NCBI GenBank assembly: GCA_910586615.1
Contig: CAJUJP010000021.1
Coordinates: forward strand, 1-64,000
DNA: 64,000 bases
Origin: an uncultured Lachnospiraceae bacterium
GTDB lineage: Bacteria > Bacillota > Clostridia > Lachnospirales > Lachnospiraceae
Direction of reading: 5' to 3'
Of this stretch, positions 33,238 to 41,992 are shown piece after piece. Every line of letters starts with the position of its first letter. Position 1 is the first letter of the stretch. A program made the position numbers and the translations under genes. The notes beneath the pieces were generated by a model, which saw only the letters and a list, made by a program, of their open reading frames with translations, did no database searches and was not told the origin of the DNA.

Positions 33238-34377
33238 GTGGCGAAGATCGACATTGTTTCCGGTTTTCTTGGTGCCGGAAAAACTACATTGATTAAAAAA
33301 CTTTTAAAAGAAGCATTGGCAGATACGAAAGTAGTGCTGATTGAAAATGAGTTCGGAGAGATCGGTATTGACGGCGGATTTTTGAAAGAGGCAGGTATTG
33401 AGATCAAAGAGATGAATTCGGGCTGTATATGCTGTTCTCTGGTGGGAGATTTCGGGACTTCTTTGCGGGAGGTGCTGGATACTTATGCACCGGAGCGGGT
33501 TTTGATCGAACCATCAGGCGTAGGAAAACTGTCCGACGTTATGAAAGCGGTGCAGGATGCCATGGCGGACAGGGAAGTGGAGTTAAACAGCGCAGTGGCG
33601 GTTGTGGATGCCTGCAAATGTAAGATGTATATCAAGAATTTCGGTGAATTTTTTGTGAATCAGATAGAACACGCGGGAACAATCGTTCTCAGCCGGACAG
33701 ATAAGCTGAGCGAGGAAAAACTGGCGGTCTGTGTGGCGATGATACGGGAGCATAATGCGAAGGCAACGATCATAACCACGCCATGGGATTCGCTGGAAGG
33801 AAAAGATATTCTGGCGACGATAGAGGGAGCAAAGGATTTAGAGGCAGAGTTGATGCAGGAGGTGCTGGCTCATCATGTGGAACATGATCACGGACCGGAC
33901 TGCACTTGCGGCTGTCATGATCATGAGCATCACCATCATCATGATGAGGACGGCCATGATGGTCATGTACACGAACATGAGCATCATCATGATGATGAGG
34001 GGCATGAAGGTCACGCTCACGACCATGAGCATCATCATCACGATGAGGATGGCCATGACGGTCATACGCATGACCACGGACATCATCATCACCACGCAGA
34101 CGAAATTTTCACAAGCTGGGGCATGGAGACGCCTGCGGCATATAAGAAAGAGGAAATCGAACATATTCTGACTGAACTTGATCGGGAAGATATATACGGT
34201 ATGGTTCTGCGCGCCAAAGGTATGGTTCCGGCTGTGGACGGAGGCTGGATCTATTTTGACTATGTGCCGGAGGAGAGCAATGTGAGAGAAGGCAGACCCG
34301 ATGTGACAGGAAAATTCTGTGTGATCGGTTCCAAGCTGAAGGAAGATAAACTGGCGGAACTTTTCGGCAGGAAATAG
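33238..34377 (+). CDS. CobW/COG0523 GTPase with a long histidine-rich metal-binding loop
   Basis: COG0523 proteins are GTP-driven metal chaperones, often for zinc. The N-terminus MAKIDIVSGFLGAGKTTLIK carries Walker A (9-17), and the metal motif GCICCSL is at 62-68 with the Cys trio. Residues about 212-290 are extremely His- and Asp-rich, made of imperfect repeats of an approximately 20-residue unit, with a CTCGC segment just before. A CobW C-terminal domain ends the protein. The DNA of the loop shows matching repeats. The GTG start at 33238 gives the family N-terminus; the open frame extends to 33154, but that part is not family-like. It is followed 44 bases later by a second GTPase of related type. 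Confidence 0.88.
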   Translation: MAKIDIVSGFLGAGKTTLIKKLLKEALADTKVVLIENEFGEIGIDGGFLKEAGIEIKEMNSGCICCSLVGDFGTSLREVLDTYAPERVLIEPSGVGKLSDVMKAVQDAMADREVELNSAVAVVDACKCKMYIKNFGEFFVNQIEHAGTIVLSRTDKLSEEKLAVCVAMIREHNAKATIITTPWDSLEGKDILATIEGAKDLEAELMQEVLAHHVEHDHGPDCTCGCHDHEHHHHHDEDGHDGHVHEHEHHHDDEGHEGHAHDHEHHHHDEDGHDGHTHDHGHHHHHADEIFTSWGMETPAAYKKEEIEHILTELDREDIYGMVLRAKGMVPAVDGGWIYFDYVPEESNVREGRPDVTGKFCVIGSKLKEDKLAELFGRK

Positions 34378-34421
34378 ATGTTTGGACGGAAAAGAAAATT
34401 CAGGAAAGGTGTGGACGTAAT

Positions 34422-35351
34422 ATGAAATCAGTCTACATGATCAACGGTTTTTTGGAGAGCGGCAAAACAGAATTTATCACGTATACGCTGGCACAGCCAT
34501 ATTTTCAGGTCAGAGGCAGAACACTGCTGATTCTGTGCGAGGAAGGCGAGAACGAGTATGATGAAAATTTGCTGCGCATGACGCGGACAGATCTGGAACT
34601 GATCGAAGACGAGGCGGATTTTTCCACGGAAAAGCTGATCGAATTGGAGAAAAAGCATAAACCGGAGCGGATCATCATCGAATATAACGGTATGTGGAAT
34701 TACAAGGCGATGAAGCTGCCCTGGCATTGGAAGATCGAGCAGCAGATCACGACCATTGATGCGTCCACTTTTCCGATGTACTTTACCAATATGAAATCAT
34801 TGCTGGCGGAACAGCTTCGCGCGTCAGAGCTGATTATTTTTAACCGTTGCGACGGTGTGGAAGATCTGGGCAGTTATAAGCGAAATATTAAGGCAATTAA
34901 TCCGAAAGCAGAGATTGTATTCGAGGATGCAAACGGAGAGATCAACGAAATCATGGAGGAAGATCTTCCTTATGATTTAAAAGCATCTGTTATTAAATTA
35001 AATAACGAAGGTTACGGTATCTGGTATCTGGATTCGCTGGAGCATTTGGGACGCTATGAAGGTAAGACTGTTCAGTTTACGGCGATGGTGTTGAAACCGA
35101 AGGATTTTCCGAAGGACTATTTCGTGCCCGGCAGGATGGCTATGACATGCTGTGCGGACGATATGGCGTTCCTTGGATTTGCATGTGAGTATGACAAGAC
35201 AGAGGAATTGTCGGATCAGCAATGGGTAAAAGTGACCGCACAGGTGTCGAAAGAATATTTCGCCGATTATCAGGGAGAAGGCCCGGTACTTCATGCGCTC
35301 AGTGTGGAACGGACGAAGGCTCCGAAAGAAGAAATTATCAGTTTTGTTTGA
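34422..35351 (+). CDS. CobW-like GTPase fused to a YcgQ/DUF1980-like C-terminal domain
   Basis: A 309-residue protein. The first 200 residues are COG0523-like: MKSVYMINGFLESGKTEFIT carries a P-loop with ES in place of GA, later IIIEYNGMW and IIFNRCDG. The CxCC metal motif is missing. From about 205, the segment VQFTAMVLKPKDFPKDYFVP and TCCADDMAFLGF resembles the C-terminal domain of TIGR03943/YcgQ proteins, which occur with metal-related permeases. No such permease is found nearby. A terminator follows the gene. The pair with the His-rich GTPase suggests joint work in metal delivery or surface metal sensing; this is inference. Confidence 0.75.
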   Translation: MKSVYMINGFLESGKTEFITYTLAQPYFQVRGRTLLILCEEGENEYDENLLRMTRTDLELIEDEADFSTEKLIELEKKHKPERIIIEYNGMWNYKAMKLPWHWKIEQQITTIDASTFPMYFTNMKSLLAEQLRASELIIFNRCDGVEDLGSYKRNIKAINPKAEIVFEDANGEINEIMEEDLPYDLKASVIKLNNEGYGIWYLDSLEHLGRYEGKTVQFTAMVLKPKDFPKDYFVPGRMAMTCCADDMAFLGFACEYDKTEELSDQQWVKVTAQVSKEYFADYQGEGPVLHALSVERTKAPKEEIISFV

Positions 35352-35432
35352 GTTTTTTGAGTTTGATATGTGGAATGAATGTGGTTTTTTTGACGGGCTG
35401 CTTTCAGGCAGATATATGATTTTGTTTCATTG

Positions 35433-35465
35433 GGCACATAAACTTAATCGTTATGTGCCTTTTTT
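35433..35465 (+). terminator. Rho-independent terminator after the GTPase pair
   Basis: GGCACATAA at 35433-35441 is the exact complement of TTATGTGCC at 35451-35459, followed by six T. It ends the ABC transporter/GTPase transcript. Confidence 0.92.
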
Positions 35466-35524
35466 GCAGGTATGCGGCACAGAGGACGGCGGGAAGCCAT
35501 TATAAGACTGTGCGCAGAAGGGCG

Positions 35525-35655
35525 GTATGCCGGTGTAGAAAAGTGTATGTCAGAGCATAGAAAGGTGTATGCCGGGGCGGAAAAGTGTATGCCGAAGTAG
35601 AAAAGTGCATATCTGCAGCGCGGAAAATGCATGGCAGAGTGGTAGAAAATATATG
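35525..35655 (+). repeat. degenerate 20-22 base tandem repeats leading into the S4-protein gene
   Basis: Six units of the form GTATGCCGG-GTAGAAAAGT follow each other, with changes: GTATGCCGGTGTAGAAAAGT, then units beginning GTATGTCAG, GTATGCCGGGG, GTATGCCGAAG, GCATATCTG and GCATGGCAG. The next unit's ATATGACGG is the start codon of the downstream gene. The array carries several ATGs and no good GGAGG site. Confidence 0.75.
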
Positions 35656-36417
35656 ACGGATGACAAGGAATTACAACTGTTAAAAAAGAGAATACTTGAG
35701 TTGGCGGAGCGGTCTTACAACAGCGGAATCTATACATTTACTTCTTTTCTCGGCCTGTCCCAGCAACAGGTTTTTTATGAGATACGGCAGCAGGTATCCC
35801 ATGCCGGGGTTGATATGGAAGGAGGCAGTCCTTTGTGTGAACGAAAAATGATTCGTTTCGGGTCGCCGGAGCTTTTGGGATATGAAGTACCTTATCCCAT
35901 CGCCTGCCTCAAGGTAGAACCGCTGACACCTAAGTTTGCCCAGCAGTTGACCCACAGGGATTTTCTGGGTGCGGTCATGAACCTGGGGATTGAACGGGAT
36001 ACTGTGGGAGATATTTTTGTAAGAGATCAGGAAGCAGTTTTGTTCTGTCAGGACAGTATAGCTGCATATTTAACTGAAAATCTGACCCAGGTCAGCCGTA
36101 CACAGGTAAGATGCAGTATTACAGAGACAGCAGACGAGTTATGTGCTCCGGTGCCTGAAGAACTGCTGGTGACGGTTTCTTCGACAAGAATTGACACTGT
36201 GGTGTCGAAACTATACAATATAGCGAGGAGCCGGAGCCAGGAACTGTTTCGGGCCGGAAAGATCTATGTGAACGGGAGATTGACGGAGAACAGCAGTTAT
36301 GTATTGAAGAACGGCGACGGTGTGACGGTAAGAGGTTTTGGCAGGTTCACTTATGCCGGAAGCCAGGGAGAAACCCGCAAGGGAAAGATACGGGTTTGCG
36401 TAGATGTATACCGCTGA
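35653..36417 (+). CDS. YlmH-like S4 domain RNA-binding protein
   Basis: A 254-residue protein with the YlmH layout: an N-terminal alpha/beta part around FGSPELLGYEVPYPIACLKV and THRDFLGAVMNLGIERDTVG, and a C-terminal S4 domain with VSSTRIDTVVSKL and SQELFRAGKIYVNGR. YlmH proteins bind RNA and have been linked to cell division clusters and to ribosome rescue. Here the gene is not beside ylm/div genes. The start ATG 35653 has only a weak GAGTGG upstream and lies in a tandem repeat, so translation may be inefficient. The open frame reaches to 35569, but the family start is at 35653. Confidence 0.85.
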   Translation: MTDDKELQLLKKRILELAERSYNSGIYTFTSFLGLSQQQVFYEIRQQVSHAGVDMEGGSPLCERKMIRFGSPELLGYEVPYPIACLKVEPLTPKFAQQLTHRDFLGAVMNLGIERDTVGDIFVRDQEAVLFCQDSIAAYLTENLTQVSRTQVRCSITETADELCAPVPEELLVTVSSTRIDTVVSKLYNIARSRSQELFRAGKIYVNGRLTENSSYVLKNGDGVTVRGFGRFTYAGSQGETRKGKIRVCVDVYR

Positions 36418-36543
36418 ATGGAATTCAGTTTGCGTTAATTTTAAAAAGATACCGTGTATAGAAACAAATAACAGACAGTATAGTATTCTTATCATATGGA
36501 CAGGCTGTCTGAATATACGGTTATTACAAAGGAGATTTGGATC

Positions 36544-37461
36544 ATGATTCACTATAAAGCATTTCAATGGCTGTTTTTCTTTTATATGTACTGCTTTTTC
36601 GGGTGGTGTTTTGAGTCGGCGTGGGTCTCCTTTAAGTCAAGAAAATGGGTTAACAGAGGGTTTATGCGGGGGCCCTTTCTTCCGTTGTACGGAAGTGGTG
36701 CGATCATGATGCTGGTGGTTTCCATGCCTTTTCAGGATAATGTGCTGCTCACGTATTTTGCCGGAGTAGTTGGTGCCACTGTGTTAGAATATATAACGGG
36801 TGTTACCATGGAGGCGCTGTTTAAGGTCAGATATTGGGATTATTCAAACCGTCCCTTTAATTTTCGAGGGCATATCTGCCTGACTTCATCTATTGCATGG
36901 GGATTTCTGACCATACTGATGACCAGGGTGGTGCACAGGCCGATCTCCGATTTCATTTTGTCTCTGCCGGGCCGGGCGGTGGTCTATGTGACAGCACTGG
37001 TCACGATCTATATGGTGATGGATTTTACTTTATCCTTCAAGGCGGCACTGGATCTGAGGGATATTCTGGCTAAAATGCAGCGGATTAAGGAAGAGATGGA
37101 GCGCATGTCGCGGCGGCTTGATGTGATCATTGCCTTTAACAACGAAGAAAAAGAGCAGAAAAAGCAGGAGAGAGAGCTTAGCCTGTCTGAACTCAGTATG
37201 GGTATCAAGCAGCGGTTTGCCAGTCTGAAAGAAATCATACAGTTAAAGCCGGCAGAGTACGGGGAGAATATTCGTGAAGAGGTTGCAGAGCTGCGCGGTA
37301 AATTCAGTCATTATCTTGATCCGCAGGAGAACTATAAGGAAATACTTGATTTCTATAAACGTGATATGATCCGCAATAATCCGGGTATGGTTTCCAGAAC
37401 ATTCAAGAATGTTCTGGAAGAGTTGAAAAATATTGCCGGACGAGGGGACAGAGGCGGCTGA
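36544..37461 (+). CDS. CmpB-like (ABC_trans_CmpB) membrane protein with a coiled C-terminus
   Basis: A 305-residue protein with five hydrophobic segments in the first 165 residues; it begins MIHYKAFQWLFFFYMYCFFG and contains WVNRGFMRGPFLPLYGSGA, a hallmark of this family of putative ABC permeases. The second half is a long Glu/Lys/Arg-rich helix, probably a coiled coil (about 185-250), and a helical tail. No ATPase is adjacent and the transport role is unproven. ATG 36544 has AAGGAGAT upstream. It converges with the PHP gene, whose stop is one base away. Confidence 0.75.
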   Translation: MIHYKAFQWLFFFYMYCFFGWCFESAWVSFKSRKWVNRGFMRGPFLPLYGSGAIMMLVVSMPFQDNVLLTYFAGVVGATVLEYITGVTMEALFKVRYWDYSNRPFNFRGHICLTSSIAWGFLTILMTRVVHRPISDFILSLPGRAVVYVTALVTIYMVMDFTLSFKAALDLRDILAKMQRIKEEMERMSRRLDVIIAFNNEEKEQKKQERELSLSELSMGIKQRFASLKEIIQLKPAEYGENIREEVAELRGKFSHYLDPQENYKEILDFYKRDMIRNNPGMVSRTFKNVLEELKNIAGRGDRGG

Positions 37462-38298
37462 TTAATCTGCACTTCTGTCGATGGAAATGTATTTTGACCT
37501 GTTGCGCCGGCTTGCGCGGATGGATTCGATGATATGATTTTCCATCAGTTCCAGATTCCTTGCCTTGCGTCGCAGCAGCGCTGAACTCTTGTTGTACAGC
37601 CAGAAGGAATATACAAGTACTTTATTGACCCGGCCCAGCTTCGCCTTGGTGGTATGTTCGTAGTGAATGCCTCCTACCATGGTGGGTTTGCCGGACAAAA
37701 TGTAATTGATCAGATCCGTTTCACTGGTTATATTTTCCTGTAAGATCGTGTATCCGAAGCCTGCGCCGTCCGGTTTGTGGGAGTCACTGCCGCCGAAACA
37801 GGGCAAATCGTATTCCTTGGCCAGCCGCATGGCACGCATGTTGGAATCGGCGTCTTCGCAGGCATTATATCCTTCTACAAAATCAAATTTGCGATAGATA
37901 TTTCCGGCGATTTTGTCTCTGAGCGTGCTGCGGATACTCAGGAACTTTTCACCGCAAGGGTGTGCAGGTCCGATGATTCCGCCATAGTGGTGTACAATTT
38001 CGACGAGCAGCAGAACCGGCAGCCCGCGTAGTTCCAGAATGGGGAGTTTGACGCCGGTGGGCATTACGATAATCATGTGTCCGGCATCGATGGTATCATA
38101 TTCAATTCCTTTCAGTACTACAAAATCCTGAGGTTTTTCAGAGAGCTTCTTGTAGTAGCGGTAGGCTTTGTAGGAATCATGATCAGTGATCAGCATACCG
38201 TGGAAGCCTTTTTCTTTTAACAGTCTGATATTTTCCAGTAATTCAAATTTACAATCCGGTGATCCTTCTTTTGTATGACAATGCATGTCCAGTTTCAT
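37462..38298 (-). CDS. PHP domain metal-dependent phosphoesterase
   Basis: A 278-residue protein of the PHP superfamily. Metal ligands are visible in MKLDMHCHTKEGSPD (H6, H8), LITDHDSY, GIEYDT, PAHPCG and FGGSDSHKP. These fit TrpH/YciV-like phosphoesterases that hydrolyse nucleoside 3',5'-bisphosphates or short oligonucleotides, but closeness to any one member cannot be judged. It is a single-gene leftward unit, with its stop abutting the stop of the CmpB-like gene. Its start faces the T-box region on the other strand. Confidence 0.85.
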   Translation of the reverse strand: MKLDMHCHTKEGSPDCKFELLENIRLLKEKGFHGMLITDHDSYKAYRYYKKLSEKPQDFVVLKGIEYDTIDAGHMIIVMPTGVKLPILELRGLPVLLLVEIVHHYGGIIGPAHPCGEKFLSIRSTLRDKIAGNIYRKFDFVEGYNACEDADSNMRAMRLAKEYDLPCFGGSDSHKPDGAGFGYTILQENITSETDLINYILSGKPTMVGGIHYEHTTKAKLGRVNKVLVYSFWLYNKSSALLRRKARNLELMENHIIESIRASRRNRSKYISIDRSAD

Positions 38299-38425
38299 GT
38301 GTTAACAGCCCCTTTTGCAATTACTAGATGTATTCTACCCTTTTTAACAGGAAAATGCCATAGGTTTCCTCAAAATTTTGAGGGAGATCATGGGAACGGA
38401 AGCAAAAATTTTGCGTAATTTAGTA

Positions 38426-38454
38426 TTGACAAATCTTTTTGCATGGATTATTGT
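38426..38454 (+). promoter_or_regulatory. sigma-A promoter for the Trp T-box and trpXYZ
   Basis: A perfect TTGACA at 38426-38431 and TATTGT at 38449-38454 are separated by 17 bases. Transcription would begin near 38461, just before the T-box leader. Confidence 0.65.
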
Positions 38455-38460
38455 ATAAAA

Positions 38461-38811
38461 AACGCGGATGATGCATCGGTTTAAAGCGTTTGAATTAAAT
38501 GAAACATAAACCTAAACCTGTGAGAAAGAGGAGTAGAGGCAGAGAAGCTGTCACAGAGAGCCGCGGCTGGTGGGAAGCGGTACAGTGATCGTCTTGAATG
38601 GGCTTTCGAGGCCGGTCCGAAATAACAGTAGGCGCCGGCGGGAACCGTACCCGTTATCCATGCGGCATGTATAGTTATCGATTTTGGATTTATGATCGGT
38701 TTTGTACGTGACAAGAGGTGGGCGTATGCTATACATACGTCAAGTTGAGTGGTACCGCGATAATAACCCAAGTTTATTACCGTCTCAGACAAAAGTCTGA
38801 GGCGGTTTTTT
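38461..38811 (+). promoter_or_regulatory. tryptophan T-box riboswitch with terminator
   Basis: The leader shows the T-box landmarks in order: AGAGAG then GGCTGGTGGGAAGCGG (stem I distal part), GAATGGGCTTTCGAG with the specifier triplet TGG at 38599-38601, and the T-box core TTGAGTGGTACCGCG at 38745-38759. An intrinsic terminator follows: CCGTCTCAGAC at 38780-38790, AAAA, GTCTGAGGCGG, then TTTTTT. The specifier TGG means uncharged tRNA-Trp would pair and allow antitermination, which agrees with the tryptophan transporter genes downstream. Confidence 0.92.
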
Positions 38812-38892
38812 GCGCTTATACTTCTTGTTTTTTACAGGAAAATTGTGTCTGCGCACAAATTCGCAGGCAGGACAACAATGGAGGAGAAGACT

Positions 38893-40026
38893 ATGAAAAA
38901 AAGAACACTGGCATTACTTATGACAACAGCTATGGCAGCAGCAGCGCTGACCGGATGCGGCAGTGCAAATCAGACGGCAGGAGATATTGTTTCGGCGGCA
39001 GAGACATCTGGTCAGATGAGGGCGGAGACCACCAGCAATGAGGAGGACTCAAAAGAAAACGGTGCGGCAGGCACGGGACAGAACACTTCTGGCGCGGTCT
39101 ATAAAGTAGGCATTGTACAGTTTGTGGACGACGCTTCCCTGAATCAGATCGAGGCGGCGATTGAGAAAGAACTGGATGCCAAAGCGGCAGAACTGGGTGT
39201 GACATTTGATTACGGCGATTATACCTATAACGGGCAGGCCGATTCTACGGTGCTGAACCAGATTGCTTCCGAACTGATCGCTTCCGAAGTGGATGTGATC
39301 GTGCCGATCGCTACACCGGCCGCGATGATCATGCAGAACGCTACGGAAGAGAATCAGATTCCCGTAGTATTCTCAGCGGTGTCTGATCCGGCAGGTGCCG
39401 GGCTTGTGGCAGACATGAATGCACCCGGAGCCAACATTACAGGTACTTCTGACGCACTGAATACGGAGGCGGTGATGGATCTGATTTTTGCGGCAGATCC
39501 GGACATTAAGACAGTCGGACTTCTCTACAACAAGAGCGAAGACGCGTCTAAAGCGCCGATAGAGGATGCCAGAGCTTACTGTGAAGCGAAAGGCGTGGAA
39601 GTCATTGAGAAGACGGGCACCACCAACGACGAGATATCGCTTGCGGCGGATGCGCTTATTGCAGGCGGTGCCGAGGCGGTATTTACCCCTACGGATAACT
39701 CGGTTATGACGGCGGAACTGGCAATCTATGAGAAATTTATCGAAGCGGGTGTTCCTCATTACGGCGGTGCGGATTCTTTTGCATTAAACGGTGCGTTCCT
39801 CGGATACGGCGTAAATTATGAAGAGCTGGGAACCGCTACGGCGGATATGGTTGTGGATGTACTCGTAAATGGCGCTGATCCTGCAACGACTGCGGTGGTT
39901 ACACTGGATAACGGAATTGCCACGGTGAACACGGAGACTGCCGGCGCAATCGGTCTGGAATACGGCATGTTTGCGGATATGTGCACGGAGCTGAAGGAAA
40001 TCGTTACGGCCAAAGAGTTTGAATAA
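38893..40026 (+). CDS. trpX: tryptophan ABC transporter substrate-binding lipoprotein TrpX
   Basis: A 377-residue lipoprotein with signal peptide ending at the lipobox ALTGCGS. The mature part belongs to the ABC_sub_bind group: YKVGIVQFVDDASLNQIEAA, then IVPIATPAAMIMQN, VVFSAVSDPAGAGLV and GTSDALNTEAVMDLI. TrpXYZ systems were defined by their Trp T-box leaders in Firmicutes, and one lies directly upstream. RBS GGAGGAGA precedes ATG 38893. A short Ser/Glu/Asn-rich tether separates the lipid from the binding domain. A hairpin follows before trpY. Confidence 0.9.
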   Translation: MKKRTLALLMTTAMAAAALTGCGSANQTAGDIVSAAETSGQMRAETTSNEEDSKENGAAGTGQNTSGAVYKVGIVQFVDDASLNQIEAAIEKELDAKAAELGVTFDYGDYTYNGQADSTVLNQIASELIASEVDVIVPIATPAAMIMQNATEENQIPVVFSAVSDPAGAGLVADMNAPGANITGTSDALNTEAVMDLIFAADPDIKTVGLLYNKSEDASKAPIEDARAYCEAKGVEVIEKTGTTNDEISLAADALIAGGAEAVFTPTDNSVMTAELAIYEKFIEAGVPHYGGADSFALNGAFLGYGVNYEELGTATADMVVDVLVNGADPATTAVVTLDNGIATVNTETAGAIGLEYGMFADMCTELKEIVTAKEFE

Positions 40027-40027
40027 A

Positions 40028-40063
40028 GACTCGGTAGAGTACTGAGGAGAGCCGGGTCTTTTT
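40028..40063 (+). terminator. hairpin/partial terminator between trpX and trpY
   Basis: GACTCGG at 40028-40034 pairs with CCGGGTC at 40052-40058 (one G-U), followed by five T. It would lower transporter subunit expression relative to the binding protein. Confidence 0.65.
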
Positions 40064-40100
40064 CAGGTTAAAAATTGCAGGAAGATAGAAAGAGGTTTTT

Positions 40101-41057
40101 ATGGGATCAATATTTACGCTATCCATCATACAGAGTGCTTTGGAACTGGGATGTATTTATTCCCTTGTGGCACTGGCGCTTTTTATATCATTCAGTATCT
40201 TAAACATTGCGGATCTCTCCACGGACGGCTGTTTTACCCTGGGCTGCGCCGTGGGTGCTGTGGTCACCATGGCGGGACATCCGTTTCTGGTATTTCCGGC
40301 GGCTATGGCTGCCGGCGTGTGCTCCGGATTTGTGACGGCATTCCTGCAGACGAAGATGGGCGTGCCGTCCATCCTTGCCGGAATTATTGTGAATACGGGA
40401 CTGTATACAGTCAATATTGCTGTTATGGGATTTGCTTCGAATGTAAATTTGTTTGGCTGTGATACCGTTTTTAGCCTGGCCAAAAATATGTCTGAGGCAG
40501 AATGGTACGGGAATTGGTACAGACTGGCCATCGTGGCGCTGATTGTGTTCCTTGCGGGAACCATTTTGGCATGGTTTTTGAATACAAGGCTAGGGCTGTC
40601 CATCCGTGCAACAGGCGATAATGAGTATATGGTGCGGGCTTCCAGCATCAATCCGGGCTTTACGATCACGGTAGGGCTGTGCGCGGCGAATGCCCTGACG
40701 GCACTTTCGGGGGCGGTTCTTGCCCAGTATCAGAAATCCTGTGATATCAATCTGGGAACCGGTATGGTGACCATTGCGCTGGCCAGTCTGATCATCGGTG
40801 AGACGATCATCGGAAAAGGCGGTATGTTTAAGAAAGTTACAGGTGTTATTTTAGGAAGCTGTCTTTATCGTTTTATCGTTGCGGCGGCTCTGCGCCTGAA
40901 TGTTCCGGCAGAATGTCTCAAACTGGTATCCGCCCTGATCGTTGCCTGTGCCATATCTTTTCCGTATCTGAAGGGAAAGACGGTGTTTTACAGAAATCAG
41001 GGAACAGCCCTTGTCATGGGTGGAAAAAAGAAAAAGGGAGGTGATGCGGTATGTTGA
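40101..41057 (+). CDS. trpY: tryptophan ABC transporter permease TrpY
   Basis: A 318-residue permease of the branched-chain-amino-acid-type family with eight or nine hydrophobic segments. It contains LSTDGCFTLGCAVGAVV, GVPSILAGIIVNTGLY and RLGLSIRATGDNEYMVRASS, features shared with the single-permease systems that use an ABC_sub_bind receptor. It overlaps the ATPase gene by seven bases. RBS AAGAGG is six to eight bases before ATG 40101. Confidence 0.9.
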   Translation: MGSIFTLSIIQSALELGCIYSLVALALFISFSILNIADLSTDGCFTLGCAVGAVVTMAGHPFLVFPAAMAAGVCSGFVTAFLQTKMGVPSILAGIIVNTGLYTVNIAVMGFASNVNLFGCDTVFSLAKNMSEAEWYGNWYRLAIVALIVFLAGTILAWFLNTRLGLSIRATGDNEYMVRASSINPGFTITVGLCAANALTALSGAVLAQYQKSCDINLGTGMVTIALASLIIGETIIGKGGMFKKVTGVILGSCLYRFIVAAALRLNVPAECLKLVSALIVACAISFPYLKGKTVFYRNQGTALVMGGKKKKGGDAVC

Positions 41058-41851
41058 CATTGAAAAATGTATCTAAAACCTTTAACTCTGGGACAGTGAA
41101 TGAGAAAAAGGCATTAGAACAGGTGAATCTGAAACTGGCGGAAGGGGATTTTGCTACCATTGTGGGAAGCAACGGGGCAGGCAAATCTACTTTATTTAAT
41201 GCAATTACAGGCGTGTTCTATATAGATGCCGGACAGATTATTCTGGCGGGGGAGGATATCACATATCGCAAGGAGCATATCAGAAGCAAAGAGATTGGAC
41301 ATCTTTTTCAAGATCCCTTAAAAGGTTCTGCGCCTCATATGACCATCGAAGAGAATATGGCACTTGCTTATCTGCGGGCATCTACCGTCAGGCACGCATA
41401 TTTCAGCCGTATCAGCAGCAAAGAGAAGCGATTGTTCCGGGAACGGCTTGCTATGCTGGATATGGGATTGGAAGACCGCATGAAGCAGCCGGTAGGACTT
41501 TTGAGCGGCGGGCAGAGACAGGCGCTGACACTGCTGATGGCGACGCTGGTGACACCGAAGCTGCTGCTTCTGGATGAACATACGGCCGCATTGGATCCGG
41601 CCACGGCACAGAAGGTACTTGAACTGACCCGGCGGATCGTGGCGGAGCGCAAGATCACCTGTCTCATGGTGACTCATAATATGCAGCAGGCGCTTACGAT
41701 GGGGAATCGGACACTGATGATGGACGGCGGACATATCGTATTTGATGTGAGCGGGCAGGAGAGGGCACAGATGACTGTAGAAGATCTGCTGTCGGCATTC
41801 AGGGAGCAGGCGGGTAAGCGGCTGGATAATGACAGGATTTTGCTGGCATAA
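41051..41851 (+). CDS. trpZ: tryptophan ABC transporter ATP-binding protein TrpZ
   Basis: A 266-residue ATPase with Walker A GSNGAGKST, signature LSGGQRQALTLLMA, Walker B LLLLDEHTAALDP and switch His MVTHNMQQAL. Resembles the LivF/LivG-like ATPases that pair with ABC_sub_bind systems. It is the last gene of the trp transporter operon and overlaps trpY. RBS AAGGGAGGTGATGCGGT precedes ATG 41051. No clear terminator is seen in the 72 bases following it. Confidence 0.92.
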   Translation: MLTLKNVSKTFNSGTVNEKKALEQVNLKLAEGDFATIVGSNGAGKSTLFNAITGVFYIDAGQIILAGEDITYRKEHIRSKEIGHLFQDPLKGSAPHMTIEENMALAYLRASTVRHAYFSRISSKEKRLFRERLAMLDMGLEDRMKQPVGLLSGGQRQALTLLMATLVTPKLLLLDEHTAALDPATAQKVLELTRRIVAERKITCLMVTHNMQQALTMGNRTLMMDGGHIVFDVSGQERAQMTVEDLLSAFREQAGKRLDNDRILLA

Positions 41852-41923
41852 TGACAGAAGAGGTGCAAGGCGGTTTTGATAAGGTTTGTGTGGGATAAAT
41901 GTTTTGCATCGTAGATTTTTTGG

Positions 41924-41952
41924 TTGTGGGAGGGAACAAAAGAGGTTATAAT
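41924..41952 (+). promoter_or_regulatory. sigma-A promoter for the AAA/PD-(D/E)XK gene
   Basis: TTGTGG at 41924-41929 and a perfect TATAAT at 41947-41952 are 17 bases apart, about 40 bases ahead of the start codon at 41993. Confidence 0.6.
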
Positions 41953-41992
41953 ATTATCATAAAATTGTTCTGGGAAGAGCGGGGTATGGTTT

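Noticed and set aside
35525..35655. CRISPR-like array
   Set aside because: Units are degenerate and adjoin each other with no spacers.
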